A DNA stretch of 37,247 bases, taken from positions 1 to 37,247 of the forward strand of contig CANQAR010000038.1 of the NCBI GenBank assembly GCA_947588845.1. Reading direction: 5' to 3'. The DNA is from an uncultured Lachnospiraceae bacterium (GTDB lineage: Bacteria; Bacillota; Clostridia; Lachnospirales; Lachnospiraceae). A program made the translations under genes and the position numbers. How positions within the stretch are numbered: position 1 is the stretch's first letter; each line of letters begins with the position of its first letter. Below, one piece after another: positions 8,426-16,211 of this stretch. A model generated the notes under the pieces. The model was not told the origin of the DNA, ran no database searches, and saw only the letters and a list, made by a program, of their open reading frames with translations.

Positions 8426-9760
8426 TTATCTCCTTATGTTATAAATTATACTTTCCAGATGCAGCAGACCAGAATGCAGCAAGAGCTGATAACTTTCATC
8501 GTCACGATCGATACAAACACTGTTTTTCACAGTATCCGGATAGTACATGTCAAGCTGATATTCCGGTTTTTTCAGTTTTCTTGACATTCGTTCATACTCA
8601 TCCTGTTCATCTTCATCGAGCGGTTCAGAAAATATTTTCATCTTTGCCAGGTATGCCGCATACGATGATATGGGAACAACATCAGGCGAGTCAAACCCCA
8701 TATCAGTCAATTCTGAAATAACAGAATTAAGAGTTTCTTTTACAGAATCTTCTTTCTTTCTGAAACGATCCAGCTTATTTACCACAAAAAGGATTTTTCC
8801 ACGGTATTTTTCCAATATAAACAACAAATGTTTCCTGTCATCCTCTGTACCAATATTTTCACCATTAAGTAAGTAAATAAGAAGGTCTGCATTTGTATTG
8901 CAGATTTTCTCTTCAGTAAGCATTCTGTGCGCGGTATTCTGAAAAGAGTTTACGCCAGGCGTGTCAATCAGCCAGATTCTTTTTGCATTATTATTTACAG
9001 TTTTGAAGAATGTCCCAACCATAATTTCAGAACTATTATTGTCGGAATTATCTTCCATCAGTGTATTGTAATCAGCATCCAACTCCAACAGATAGTCCAA
9101 TTCATAACAGAAATCATCTTCGTAGGGCTTATTGACAATATAATGTATTTTTGCAGTACAGGCATCATTTTGAGTTTTGTTTACTTTTTTCCCTACCAGA
9201 GCATTCAGCAAAGTTGACTTTCCTGCACTCATATTTGCAGTGACAATTACTTTTATTGGTTCCTTTTCAACAAAAATACGATTTTTATCCCAGCATGTTT
9301 TCAAATACTGTATTTGTTCAATTCCATTAACAGATACTCCTGTATTATATAGGGAATCAAAGGCCTGGCGAGCCTTTTCCTGATAACGTTTATGGTATAT
9401 GGATGATAATTCCGAAAAAATTTGTTCACTTTTTTCTTTATTTCCATATGCACAGATAAAAATACAATCTATAATCAGGCAATAACGGTATGAAAAAAAC
9501 TTAAAGGGACGAAACTTTGCAGCTAATACAGATTTCGAGTCACGCTGCAAATCAAAACCGGTATATTGATAATTATTTTCATTCCCAAGAAATTTTTTTA
9601 CATAAATCTGTAAGGTCTGTTTAGCCCATGGATCGTCTACAGAATATTTTCGGACAAAATATTCCAGCATATTGATGTACCTAAGTTTATATCTTTCTTT
9701 TTCATTTAAAACAGGGTGTTCTTTGAGAATTTGAGACGTTTCCAGCGTAGCTGATATCAA
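8426..9760 (-). CDS. Small dynamin-like GTPase lacking a stalk
   Basis: A 444-residue protein, first gene of the operon. Helical residues 1-165 precede a dynamin-type G domain: G1 ANMSAGKS at 175-182, NDACTAKIHYI (G2 region) near 198-208, G3 DTPG at 266-269 and G4 NKLD at 328-331. The protein ends soon after the G domain, so the long helical stalk of its 755-residue partner is missing. The start codon is TTG (9758-9760) with GGAGGTG seven nt upstream; no ATG fits better. The partner gene begins 3 nt after its stop. It probably acts as the regulatory or capping half of a heterodimer (inference). Confidence 0.85.
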   Translation of the reverse strand: MISATLETSQILKEHPVLNEKERYKLRYINMLEYFVRKYSVDDPWAKQTLQIYVKKFLGNENNYQYTGFDLQRDSKSVLAAKFRPFKFFSYRYCLIIDCIFICAYGNKEKSEQIFSELSSIYHKRYQEKARQAFDSLYNTGVSVNGIEQIQYLKTCWDKNRIFVEKEPIKVIVTANMSAGKSTLLNALVGKKVNKTQNDACTAKIHYIVNKPYEDDFCYELDYLLELDADYNTLMEDNSDNNSSEIMVGTFFKTVNNNAKRIWLIDTPGVNSFQNTAHRMLTEEKICNTNADLLIYLLNGENIGTEDDRKHLLFILEKYRGKILFVVNKLDRFRKKEDSVKETLNSVISELTDMGFDSPDVVPISSYAAYLAKMKIFSEPLDEDEQDEYERMSRKLKKPEYQLDMYYPDTVKNSVCIDRDDESYQLLLHSGLLHLESIIYNIRR

Positions 9761-9811
9761 ATTGTGTCACCTCCGGATAACTGAAGCCAATTTCTGTCTG
9801 TTTGCATCATA

Positions 9812-9840
9812 ATTATACATATTTTCTTTATAATTGTAAA
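9812..9840 (-). promoter_or_regulatory. Strong sigma-A promoter for the accessory operon
   Basis: On the minus strand TTTACA (complement of 9835-9840), a 17-nt spacer and TATAAT (complement of 9812-9817) make a near-consensus promoter about 50 nt before the TTG start of the small dynamin gene. No comparable promoter was seen further into the operon. The intergenic space is shared with the divergent XRE regulator, which may control it. Confidence 0.75.
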
Positions 9841-9880
9841 CCCTATATATGATTTTTATTAAAAATAATACTATTTTAGG

Positions 9881-9909
9881 TTGAGTACCAAATTTACTCT
9901 TTCTTATAT
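9881..9909 (+). promoter_or_regulatory. Promoter of the XRE regulator
   Basis: TTGAGT (9881-9886), a 17-nt spacer and TTATAT (9904-9909) lie about 27 nt before the chosen TTG start at 9936. The leader would be very short. The two divergent promoters are about 40 nt apart, so one operator could act on both. Confidence 0.5.
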
Positions 9910-9935
9910 ACTAAAAGTTAAGAGAGGTGTTCATA

Positions 9936-10277
9936 TTGGGAGATCAAAGCACAAACGAAAGCATTGGCAAGCGTGTCGCCAGGTTAAGAAAATTGCGGCA
10001 TTTAACCCAGGCACAGCTCGCGGACCAGATCGGATCCACAGCCAAGCATGTCTCAGAGATCGAACGGGGAGTCACAGGAATCTCTATCGATATCCAGATT
10101 CAGCTGAGCGAAAAACTCCACTGCAGTCTGGATTACCTGATCAAGGGTGAAGATTACAAATCTGTCGATTCTTTTCTGCCCTCCCGAATTACTGAAATTC
10201 TCCATTCTCAAGATGTGCAGGAAATGAACGTTTTAATGGACTATCTGAATTTATATGAAAAGATTCGTCAAAAATAA
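9936..10277 (+). CDS. XRE-family (Cro/CI-type HTH) transcriptional regulator
   Basis: A 113-residue protein with an HTH_3 domain at about residues 10-65 (IGKRVARLRKLRHLTQAQLA, then a recognition helix ending in SEIERG), followed by a short helical tail. The chosen start is TTG at 9936, because AGAGAGG ends eight nt before it; GTG at 9927 overlaps that ribosome site. It is divergent from the GTPase/HerA operon and probably represses it, its own gene, or both. It is the only rightward gene left of oriC, which fits an autonomous accessory module. Confidence 0.9.
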   Translation: MGDQSTNESIGKRVARLRKLRHLTQAQLADQIGSTAKHVSEIERGVTGISIDIQIQLSEKLHCSLDYLIKGEDYKSVDSFLPSRITEILHSQDVQEMNVLMDYLNLYEKIRQK

Positions 10278-10286
10278 GATTTTTTC

Positions 10287-10315
10287 ACTCTGAGTTATTA
10301 TCAGAGTCTTTTCTT
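10287..10315 (+). terminator. Terminator of the XRE regulator
   Basis: ACTCTGA (10287-10293) and TCAGAGT (10301-10307) form a 7-bp stem with a 7-nt loop, followed by CTTTTCTT, starting 9 nt after the regulator's stop codon. The stretch 10278-10530 otherwise holds two more hairpins and no convincing gene. Confidence 0.6.
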
Positions 10316-10468
10316 ACTGTATCTGAGTGATCCTGAAAATCCGAAAATTCTGATTTTCTGCTCTTTTTCGTTACTCTTTTCCTTCCCTCCCATACGGAGA
10401 GAAGAAAACCGGCATCATTTCCGAAACCATATTTTTTGTTTATTATAAACCATATTTGGAAAAAATTG

Positions 10469-10485
10469 GTGTGCTCCCAGCACAC
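10469..10485. terminator. Perfect short hairpin, possible bidirectional terminator
   Basis: GTGTGCT (10469-10475), CCC, AGCACAC (10479-10485) form a perfect 7-bp stem. Five A (10461-10465) lie on the left and ATTTT on the right, so it could stop transcripts from either side where the XRE gene and the ABC-type ATPase gene converge. Confidence 0.4.
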
Positions 10486-10496
10486 ATTTTAGTCAG

Positions 10497-10522
10497 AAAA
10501 AACCCCGCTGCAGACAGCGGGG
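10497..10522 (-). terminator. Rho-independent terminator of the ABC-type ATPase gene
   Basis: On the minus strand CCCCGCTG, loop TCTG and CAGCGGGG (10503-10522) are followed by six T (complement of 10502-10497), placed 8 nt after the ATPase stop codon. The stem closely resembles the terminator at 33787-33806. Confidence 0.85.
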
Positions 10523-10530
10523 TTTAACAG

Positions 10531-11634
10531 TTATTCTTCTATACTTTGTCCGGAGTATTCCTCATCCAAAACCGTATCTAAAGCGGTCAGTTCCCCAGGT
10601 TCCAGAGATTGAATAATAAACGGCGAATGTGTCGCACATATAAATTGAATCCTGGGAAATAATTCTTTTAAGATACGAACAATCCTTCTCTGCCACGTGG
10701 GATGTAAACTTAAATCCAATTCATCTATAACAACAACCCCGGGAGTCATTTTCAACGCATCTTTCCCAAGATATGGATTTAAAATACACATCTTTGTCGC
10801 TATATCCGTCACGATCTTAATGACGTTCCTGTATCCGTCACTCAATGCAGAAAAATCTATTACCGTTCCATCGGGATTTCTTACGGCAATCTCCCCATAC
10901 CTTGAAGAATATAAAACCTGCTGCCCGGGAACTAATTCTTCCTGCAGGCTGTACTTCACCGCCTCCATAATTACTTCGTACGCAGGCAATGGCAGACCGC
11001 CATTTTCTTCCGTGGCCAGACTTCCTAGTAATTTAATGTATTCAAAAGATGCCTGACTGCTTCTTTTCTGATCCAGGCATCTCTGATAGGCGTCTGTTCT
11101 TCCAGGAATTTTTTCGATCTCTCCCATTCTATTCTCATTCCACAATCGCCCGGAACTCAAATACAAAACTAATGGATAAATTTGTTCTTCATCTGAACCA
11201 TCAGCAGCTTTTATTGCCCTTTCCCATTCTTCAACAAATCCCCTCATGGAATTTTTACCTGAAAATTTTGTTCTTCCACCCTCTTTTTCCAGGCATCTGG
11301 CACATTTGATAACATGATCATCCCATACAAGATGACTGCTGACAGTACATGGAAATTGTTTTACTGTTGCTGTCATTGCAACATTTTTTACTGGCCTCAA
11401 CGATTTTCTCAAAACATCGTTATCCGATATATTGCGTCCAAATCTGCCCGGCACATATTCTTTAAAAGCTGTCAGATACGCACCAAGAATAACGGTAACT
11501 GCTTCCAGAATCGCAGTCTTTCCTGACGCATTTTTTCCAATGAATACATTCATTTGAGGATTAAACTCATATACGGAATCTTCAAATTTTCTAAAGTTTA
11601 GTAATTGTATATCTTTTAAATAAAACTTTTCCAT
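10531..11634 (-). CDS. ABC-type AAA ATPase (COG3950-like)
   Basis: A 367-residue SMC/RecF-like ATPase: Walker A GKNASGKT at 33-40, an ABC signature-like ALSDG at 263-267, Walker B VVVIDE at 300-305 with the following LDLSLHP, and the switch histidine in ATHSPF at 336. The pattern is that of COG3950-like ATPases, which are frequent in defence islands and often paired with an effector. Here no partner nuclease or reverse transcriptase is adjacent, and the protein ends about 30 residues after the H-loop, so the usual C-terminal extension is missing. The start is ATG 11634 because GGAGG lies 5 nt upstream; an ATG at 11646 would contain that ribosome site. It begins 24 nt after rsmG and is probably co-transcribed with it. 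Confidence 0.8.
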   Translation of the reverse strand: MEKFYLKDIQLLNFRKFEDSVYEFNPQMNVFIGKNASGKTAILEAVTVILGAYLTAFKEYVPGRFGRNISDNDVLRKSLRPVKNVAMTATVKQFPCTVSSHLVWDDHVIKCARCLEKEGGRTKFSGKNSMRGFVEEWERAIKAADGSDEEQIYPLVLYLSSGRLWNENRMGEIEKIPGRTDAYQRCLDQKRSSQASFEYIKLLGSLATEENGGLPLPAYEVIMEAVKYSLQEELVPGQQVLYSSRYGEIAVRNPDGTVIDFSALSDGYRNVIKIVTDIATKMCILNPYLGKDALKMTPGVVVIDELDLSLHPTWQRRIVRILKELFPRIQFICATHSPFIIQSLEPGELTALDTVLDEEYSGQSIEE

Positions 11635-11658
11635 GACAACCTCCATACATCGAAACCA

Positions 11659-12402
11659 TTATCCATGCAAGGGCTCCTTCGTCGGCATCCCCGCCTTCCT
11701 CGGATATCTGGAGGGGGTGTTTCTGACTTTCTGTATGATGACCAGAGATCTCGGCAGGTCGCTCCCCGGAAGCAGAAAATCTTTCTTCTCCACCATTTTT
11801 CCACCCAGTATATGTACCGCGCTCCTGGCGTTGTCCAGCTCTTCCTCGATCTCCACGGATTTATAGGAGACAAATCTTCCTCCTGCCCTGACAAAGGGCA
11901 GGCAGTACTCGGACAGGGAGGATAAGTTGGCCACAGCTCTCGACACGCAGAGATCATACGCTTCTCTGTGTTCCTTATTTCTGGCAAGATCCTCTGCTCT
12001 TCCGTGTACTGCCGTGATTCCTGTATACTGCAGTTTATCGATCACCTGATTCAGAAAATTCACCCGTTTGTTCAGGGAATCAAGCAGCACCACTTTCAGA
12101 TGAGGAAACGCGATCTTTAAAGGCAGGCCCGGAAATCCGGCTCCCGTGCCGACGTCGATCATGCTTCTCACTGTCTGCATATCGATCCCTTTTACAATGG
12201 AAAGGCTGTCCACAAAATGTTTTTCCAGTACTTCCTCAAATTCCGTGATTGCGGTGAGGTTCATCACTTTGTTCTGTTCGACCAGTTCTTCATAAAAAAC
12301 AAGAAAATCCTGTACCTGTCTGTCATTCAGCCTGATTCCCAGCTGTCTGCAGTTTTCAATAAAACCACCTGTTATCTCTTCATACCTGCTGCTCTTTTCC
12401 AT
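11659..12402 (-). CDS. rsmG: 16S rRNA (guanine527-N7)-methyltransferase RsmG
   Basis: A 247-residue class I methyltransferase that uses S-adenosylmethionine to methylate G527 of 16S rRNA. The SAM-binding loop DVGTGAGFPGLPL lies near 88-100, and the RsmG-specific SRAVA motif near 153-157; length matches the family. ATG 12402 has GGAGAG five nt upstream. In most Firmicutes rsmG follows mnmG and is followed by noc/parA/parB; here mnmG is upstream, separated by a parS site, but an ABC-type ATPase and the accessory island follow instead. Loss of rsmG function gives low-level streptomycin resistance in known species. Confidence 0.97.
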   Translation of the reverse strand: MEKSSRYEEITGGFIENCRQLGIRLNDRQVQDFLVFYEELVEQNKVMNLTAITEFEEVLEKHFVDSLSIVKGIDMQTVRSMIDVGTGAGFPGLPLKIAFPHLKVVLLDSLNKRVNFLNQVIDKLQYTGITAVHGRAEDLARNKEHREAYDLCVSRAVANLSSLSEYCLPFVRAGGRFVSYKSVEIEEELDNARSAVHILGGKMVEKKDFLLPGSDLPRSLVIIQKVRNTPSRYPRKAGMPTKEPLHG

Positions 12403-12521
12403 AAATTCTCTCCATCAGTCTGTCGCCGCAATTTTTATCTGCTATTATTGAATCATAATTATAAAATATCATGTATATTTTGGGATTGGCATTTAAAACT
12501 TCATTTAAAGCTTATTTTATT

Positions 12522-12540
12522 TTCATGAAATATTCATGAA
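12522..12540. repeat. Two TTCATGAA palindromes one helical turn apart
   Basis: TTCATGAA occurs at 12522-12529 and 12533-12540, an 11-bp repeat distance, directly beside the parS at 12542. The two sites would face the same side of the helix, as expected for a cooperative DNA-binding protein. The surrounding 190-bp rsmG-mnmG gap is AT-rich. Confidence 0.5.
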
Positions 12541-12541
12541 A

Positions 12542-12557
12542 TGTTTCACGTGAAACA
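12542..12557. promoter_or_regulatory. parS centromere site (right copy)
   Basis: An exact TGTTTCACGTGAAACA between rsmG and mnmG, about 7 kb from oriC. It is identical to the copy at 339-354, with 24 bases shared in all. A parS near the origin in the gidA/gidB region is common in Firmicutes. Confidence 0.95.
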
Positions 12558-12592
12558 TTTTTTAACAGAACAATCTGCTATTTTTCCATCTT

Positions 12593-14473
12593 TCAGACTT
12601 TTCTATTTGAGTGCAGATACACCATAAGTATTGACACATCCGCCGGCGATACTCCCGCAATCCGCGATGCCTGTCCAATCGAAGCCGGGCGGCTCTCTTT
12701 CAGCTTCTGTCTCGCTTCCGTCCTGAGACTTGGCACTTTGTCGTAATCCAGATTCTGCGGAATTTTCCGTTCTTCCATTTTCTTGAACTGCTCTACCTGT
12801 CTTATCTGGCGCAAAAGATATCCTTCATATTTTATATTGATATTTACCTGTTCCTGAATATTATCCGGAAGTTCTTTTCTATCTGCGTCAATCTCACACA
12901 ATTTCTGATAGGAAAGCTCCGGTCTGCAGATCAGTTCAGACAATCTCACGGAAGAACGCAGTTCCGTACTCTCATGTGCTCTCAGAAATTCCTGCACTTT
13001 CTGTCCGGTTCCGATCCAGGTGTTTTTTACCCGCTCTGTCTCTTCTTGAATTTCACGCTGTTTTTCCAGAAGACGCTGATATCTTTCTTCAGAGATCAGT
13101 CCCACCTCGTATCCTTTCGACGTCAGACGCAGATCCGCGTTGTCCTGCCGCAAAAGCAGCCGGTACTCCGCGCGGGAGGTCATCATCCGGTAAGGCTCAT
13201 GATTTTCCTTTGTCACGAGATCGTCAATCAGTACTCCGATGTAGGCCTCCGAGCGGTCCAGGATCAGCGGTTCTTTTCCCTGAATTTTCCGCGCGGCGTT
13301 GATTCCCGCAATAATTCCCTGCGCTGCCGCTTCTTCATACCCGGAACTGCCATTGAACTGCCCTGCGCTGAACAGACCATGGATATCCCGGAATTCCAGG
13401 GACAGTTCAAGCTGCCGCGCGTCGATGCAGTCATATTCGATCGCATACGCGTTTCTCACAATATCCGCGTGTTCGAGCCCTGGCACGCTCCGGTACATCG
13501 CAAGCTGCACATCTTCCGGAAGCGAACTTGACATTCCTCCCACATACATCTCGCTTGTGTGGACTCCTTCCGGTTCAATAAAGACCTGATGGCGGTCTTT
13601 ATCTGCAAATTTAACCACTTTGTCCTCGATGGACGGACAGTACCTCGGTCCGGTCCCCTCGATCATTCCGGAATACAGGGGAGACCGGTCCAGATTTTCC
13701 CGGATAATCCGATGTGTCTCTTCATTCGTGTAGGTAAGCCAGCAGGAAACCTGCGGGATCTGCACAGTGTCGGGATCTGTCTCAAAAGAGAACGGAACCA
13801 CCCGTTCATCCCCCTTCTGCTCCTGCATCTTTGAGTAATCGATCGACCTGCTGTCGATCCTTGCGGGAGTTCCCGTCTTAAAACGGTACATTTTCACACC
13901 GTTTGCCTTGAGAGAATCTGTGAGATAATTTGCGGCCTGCAGACCGTTTGGCCCTGTATACGTGCTGACATCCCCATAGATACATCTGGCTTTCAGATAT
14001 GTCCCCGTACACAAAATACAGGCCCTGCAGTGATAGACAGCGCCTGAATAAGTCCTGACCCCCGTCAGGGTTCCATCTTCCACGATCAGCTCCGTCACTT
14101 CCATCTGTCTGATCTTCAAATGTTCTGTCTTCTGGAGCACCTTCCTCATACTTCTTGAATACTCCGCTTTATCCGCCTGCGCGCGCAGGGAATGTACAGC
14201 AGGTCCTTTTGACCGGTTCAGTATCTTGGACTGAATAAAAGTCCGGTCAATGTTTTTTCCCATTTCCCCGCCAAGTGCATCAACTTCTCTCACCAGATGC
14301 CCTTTTGAACTGCCGCCGATATTCGGATTGCACGGCATCATGGCAATACTGTCAACACTGACTGTAAACAGAACCGTTTCCATTCCAAGCCGCGCAGAAG
14401 CCAGCGCGGCCTCGCAGCCTGCATGTCCGGCTCCCACTACAACGACATCCGTCCACTCTTCCACTCTTTTCAT
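12593..14473 (-). CDS. mnmG: tRNA uridine-5-carboxymethylaminomethyl modification protein MnmG (GidA)
   Basis: A 626-residue FAD-dependent enzyme that works with MnmE to install (carboxymethyl)aminomethyl groups at wobble U34 of tRNAs, using glycine or ammonium and methylene-tetrahydrofolate. The dinucleotide-binding motif [10 protein letters not shown] lies near residues 13-22; PCNPNIGG and [14 protein letters not shown], typical of the family, are present; length is standard. ATG 14473 has AAGGTG seven nt upstream. It follows mnmE after 132 nt in the same direction. Confidence 0.97.
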   Translation of the reverse strand: MKRVEEWTDVVVVGAGHAGCEAALASARLGMETVLFTVSVDSIAMMPCNPNIGGSSKGHLVREVDALGGEMGKNIDRTFIQSKILNRSKGPAVHSLRAQADKAEYSRSMRKVLQKTEHLKIRQMEVTELIVEDGTLTGVRTYSGAVYHCRACILCTGTYLKARCIYGDVSTYTGPNGLQAANYLTDSLKANGVKMYRFKTGTPARIDSRSIDYSKMQEQKGDERVVPFSFETDPDTVQIPQVSCWLTYTNEETHRIIRENLDRSPLYSGMIEGTGPRYCPSIEDKVVKFADKDRHQVFIEPEGVHTSEMYVGGMSSSLPEDVQLAMYRSVPGLEHADIVRNAYAIEYDCIDARQLELSLEFRDIHGLFSAGQFNGSSGYEEAAAQGIIAGINAARKIQGKEPLILDRSEAYIGVLIDDLVTKENHEPYRMMTSRAEYRLLLRQDNADLRLTSKGYEVGLISEERYQRLLEKQREIQEETERVKNTWIGTGQKVQEFLRAHESTELRSSVRLSELICRPELSYQKLCEIDADRKELPDNIQEQVNINIKYEGYLLRQIRQVEQFKKMEERKIPQNLDYDKVPSLRTEARQKLKESRPASIGQASRIAGVSPADVSILMVYLHSNRKV

Positions 14474-14539
14474 AATCCAGCACCTTTTCTCATTTTTCCC
14501 GTCTGTTTTTTATAATTCGTTTTGCTCGTTCCCTGCTCC

Positions 14540-14580
14540 GAATTTGCGCCGCTCAGGCGGCATTTTTCCGCTTCAAATTC
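14540..14580. repeat. Nested inverted repeat between mnmG and mnmE
   Basis: An outer repeat (GAATTTG 14540-14546, CAAATTC 14574-14580) encloses an inner GC-rich hairpin (GCCGC 14548-14552, GCGGC 14557-14561) followed by ATTTTT on the + strand. For the leftward mnmE-mnmG transcript there is no T run after the stem, so it is not an ordinary terminator of these genes. Confidence 0.4.
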
Positions 14581-14605
14581 GTGCGCGCATCCCCTGGACC
14601 AGTTT

Positions 14606-16114
14606 TCATTTTCCAAGACAGAATTTTCCAAATATCTCGTTAACCACTTCTTCCGACGACGTCTCTCCGGTAATGTCGCCCAGCGCTCTGCATGCCTCCG
14701 TCAGATCGATCGTCAGAAAATCCTCCGGCATTCCAAGCGCAATCCCTTCCTGAACTTTCTCAAGGCTCTCTTTCGCCTCCGCGAGCAATTCTTTATGCCG
14801 CATATTCGTAATACATACTTCATTGTCCATGGAGAGCTTTCCCTGATAAAACATTTCCTTTAATTTATCTTCAAGCAGATCAATCCCTGTCCCCTTCAGG
14901 GCGGAGATACTCAGCACAGGATACGCAGTCTCTTCTCTCCTGCTGCTTTTCATCTCCGGTTTTTCAGGAGATTTTCCAATGCTTTCCTTTTCTTCTTTCG
15001 GCAAAGCTCCGGAACATTGGCTGTCATTCTTTTCCTCTGCTGCACCGTTCCCGTTTCGGATCAGCTCTTCAATCATTTCTCTGGTCGTCACTGTCTTTCT
15101 ATCCGATTTATTCAGCAGTACGATCGCTTTCTTTGTCCGCAGCATACGGACAATCGCCGCGTCATTCTCGTCCAGTTTCTCCGAGGAATCCACGACATAC
15201 AGCACCAGATCCGCGTCTTCCAGCTTCTTCCGCGCTTTCCCGATTCCAATCTTCTCCACGACATTTTCCGTCTCTCTGATTCCGGCCGTATCCGTAATAA
15301 TCAGTGTGATTCCATTGAGGTTGATTGTTTCCTCGAGCGTATCGCGCGTCGTGCCGGCGATCTCGGTAACAATCGCCCGCTCCTCTCCAAGAAGCGTATT
15401 CAAAACCGAGGATTTCCCGGCATTCGGACGGCCGACAATCACTGTTCGGATTCCTTCTTTCAGAATACGTCCGTCGTCCGCTGTGGAAATCAGACGCAGA
15501 ATTTTCTCCTGCATCTGTGAGATTTCACCCGCCATCTCCTCCCCATATCCATCAAGACTGATATGCTCCGGATCGTCAAGGGCAGCCTCAATATACGCAA
15601 TATGATACAGAATTCTTTCCCGAAGCTCCGATACTTCTTTTCTGACGGAACCTTTCAGCTGGCTGACAGAATTTTTCAAAGCGTATTCGTTTTTTGCCTG
15701 AATCACATCCATCACTGCTTCCGCCTGAGAAAGGTCGATTCGGCCGTTTAAAAACGCCCGCTTTGTAAATTCTCCCGGCTGCGCCAGTCTCGCCCCTTTT
15801 TTAATCACAGTCTCAAGGATTCTTCTCATCGCGCAGACTCCTCCGTGGCAGTCAATCTCCACTGTATCTTCCGCCGTAAAGGTCCCCGGACCACGCATGA
15901 TCATGACGAGCACTTCGTCAATGACATCCCCGTCATCCTCAATATATCCGTAATGAATTGTATGTGATTTTTCTCTCGAAAGCTTCCTGTCTCCGTTTTT
16001 TGAACGGTAAATCCGGTCAATCACCGCAAAGGAATCCGGTCCGCTGATCCTCACAATTCCAATACCTGAGTCCGCCGCTGCGCTTGAGATGGCAGCGATT
16101 GTATCTCCTCCCAT
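14606..16114 (-). CDS. mnmE: tRNA modification GTPase MnmE (TrmE)
   Basis: A 502-residue partner of MnmG for U34 modification. An N-terminal tetrahydrofolate-binding domain (1-120) and helical domain surround a G domain: G1 GRPNAGKS at 228-235, G2 GTTRD at 254-258, G3 DTAG at 275-278, G4 NKSD at 335-338, G5 SALKG at 404-408. The C-terminal FCLGK carries the conserved cysteine. About 45 hydrophilic residues (354-396) are inserted between G4 and G5, explaining the excess over the usual 450-460. The start is ATG 16114 since GAGGTG lies six nt upstream; an in-frame ATG at 16135 has no such site. Confidence 0.96.
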   Translation of the reverse strand: MGGDTIAAISSAAADSGIGIVRISGPDSFAVIDRIYRSKNGDRKLSREKSHTIHYGYIEDDGDVIDEVLVMIMRGPGTFTAEDTVEIDCHGGVCAMRRILETVIKKGARLAQPGEFTKRAFLNGRIDLSQAEAVMDVIQAKNEYALKNSVSQLKGSVRKEVSELRERILYHIAYIEAALDDPEHISLDGYGEEMAGEISQMQEKILRLISTADDGRILKEGIRTVIVGRPNAGKSSVLNTLLGEERAIVTEIAGTTRDTLEETINLNGITLIITDTAGIRETENVVEKIGIGKARKKLEDADLVLYVVDSSEKLDENDAAIVRMLRTKKAIVLLNKSDRKTVTTREMIEELIRNGNGAAEEKNDSQCSGALPKEEKESIGKSPEKPEMKSSRREETAYPVLSISALKGTGIDLLEDKLKEMFYQGKLSMDNEVCITNMRHKELLAEAKESLEKVQEGIALGMPEDFLTIDLTEACRALGDITGETSSEEVVNEIFGKFCLGK

Positions 16115-16133
16115 AGAATTCACCTCATACAAC

Positions 16134-16185
16134 AAGAAGCTGAATCAATAATCCTTTTTAATAAACGACTATTCTTCAGCTTCTT
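16134..16185. repeat. 11-bp inverted repeat between mnmE and khpB
   Basis: AAGAAGCTGAA (16134-16144) and TTCAGCTTCTT (16175-16185) are perfect complements with a 30-nt AT-rich loop. In the leftward transcript this would form a long hairpin just before the mnmE ribosome site. It could tune read-through or stability; no clear T tract is present. Confidence 0.4.
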
Positions 16186-16211
16186 ATATTACATCCTGTT
16201 ATTTGTTTGTC

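Noticed and set aside
10285-10485. 66-codon leftward frame between the XRE and ABC-type ATPase genes
   Set aside because: No ribosome site; it begins inside one hairpin and ends inside the XRE terminator, and its composition is not protein-like.
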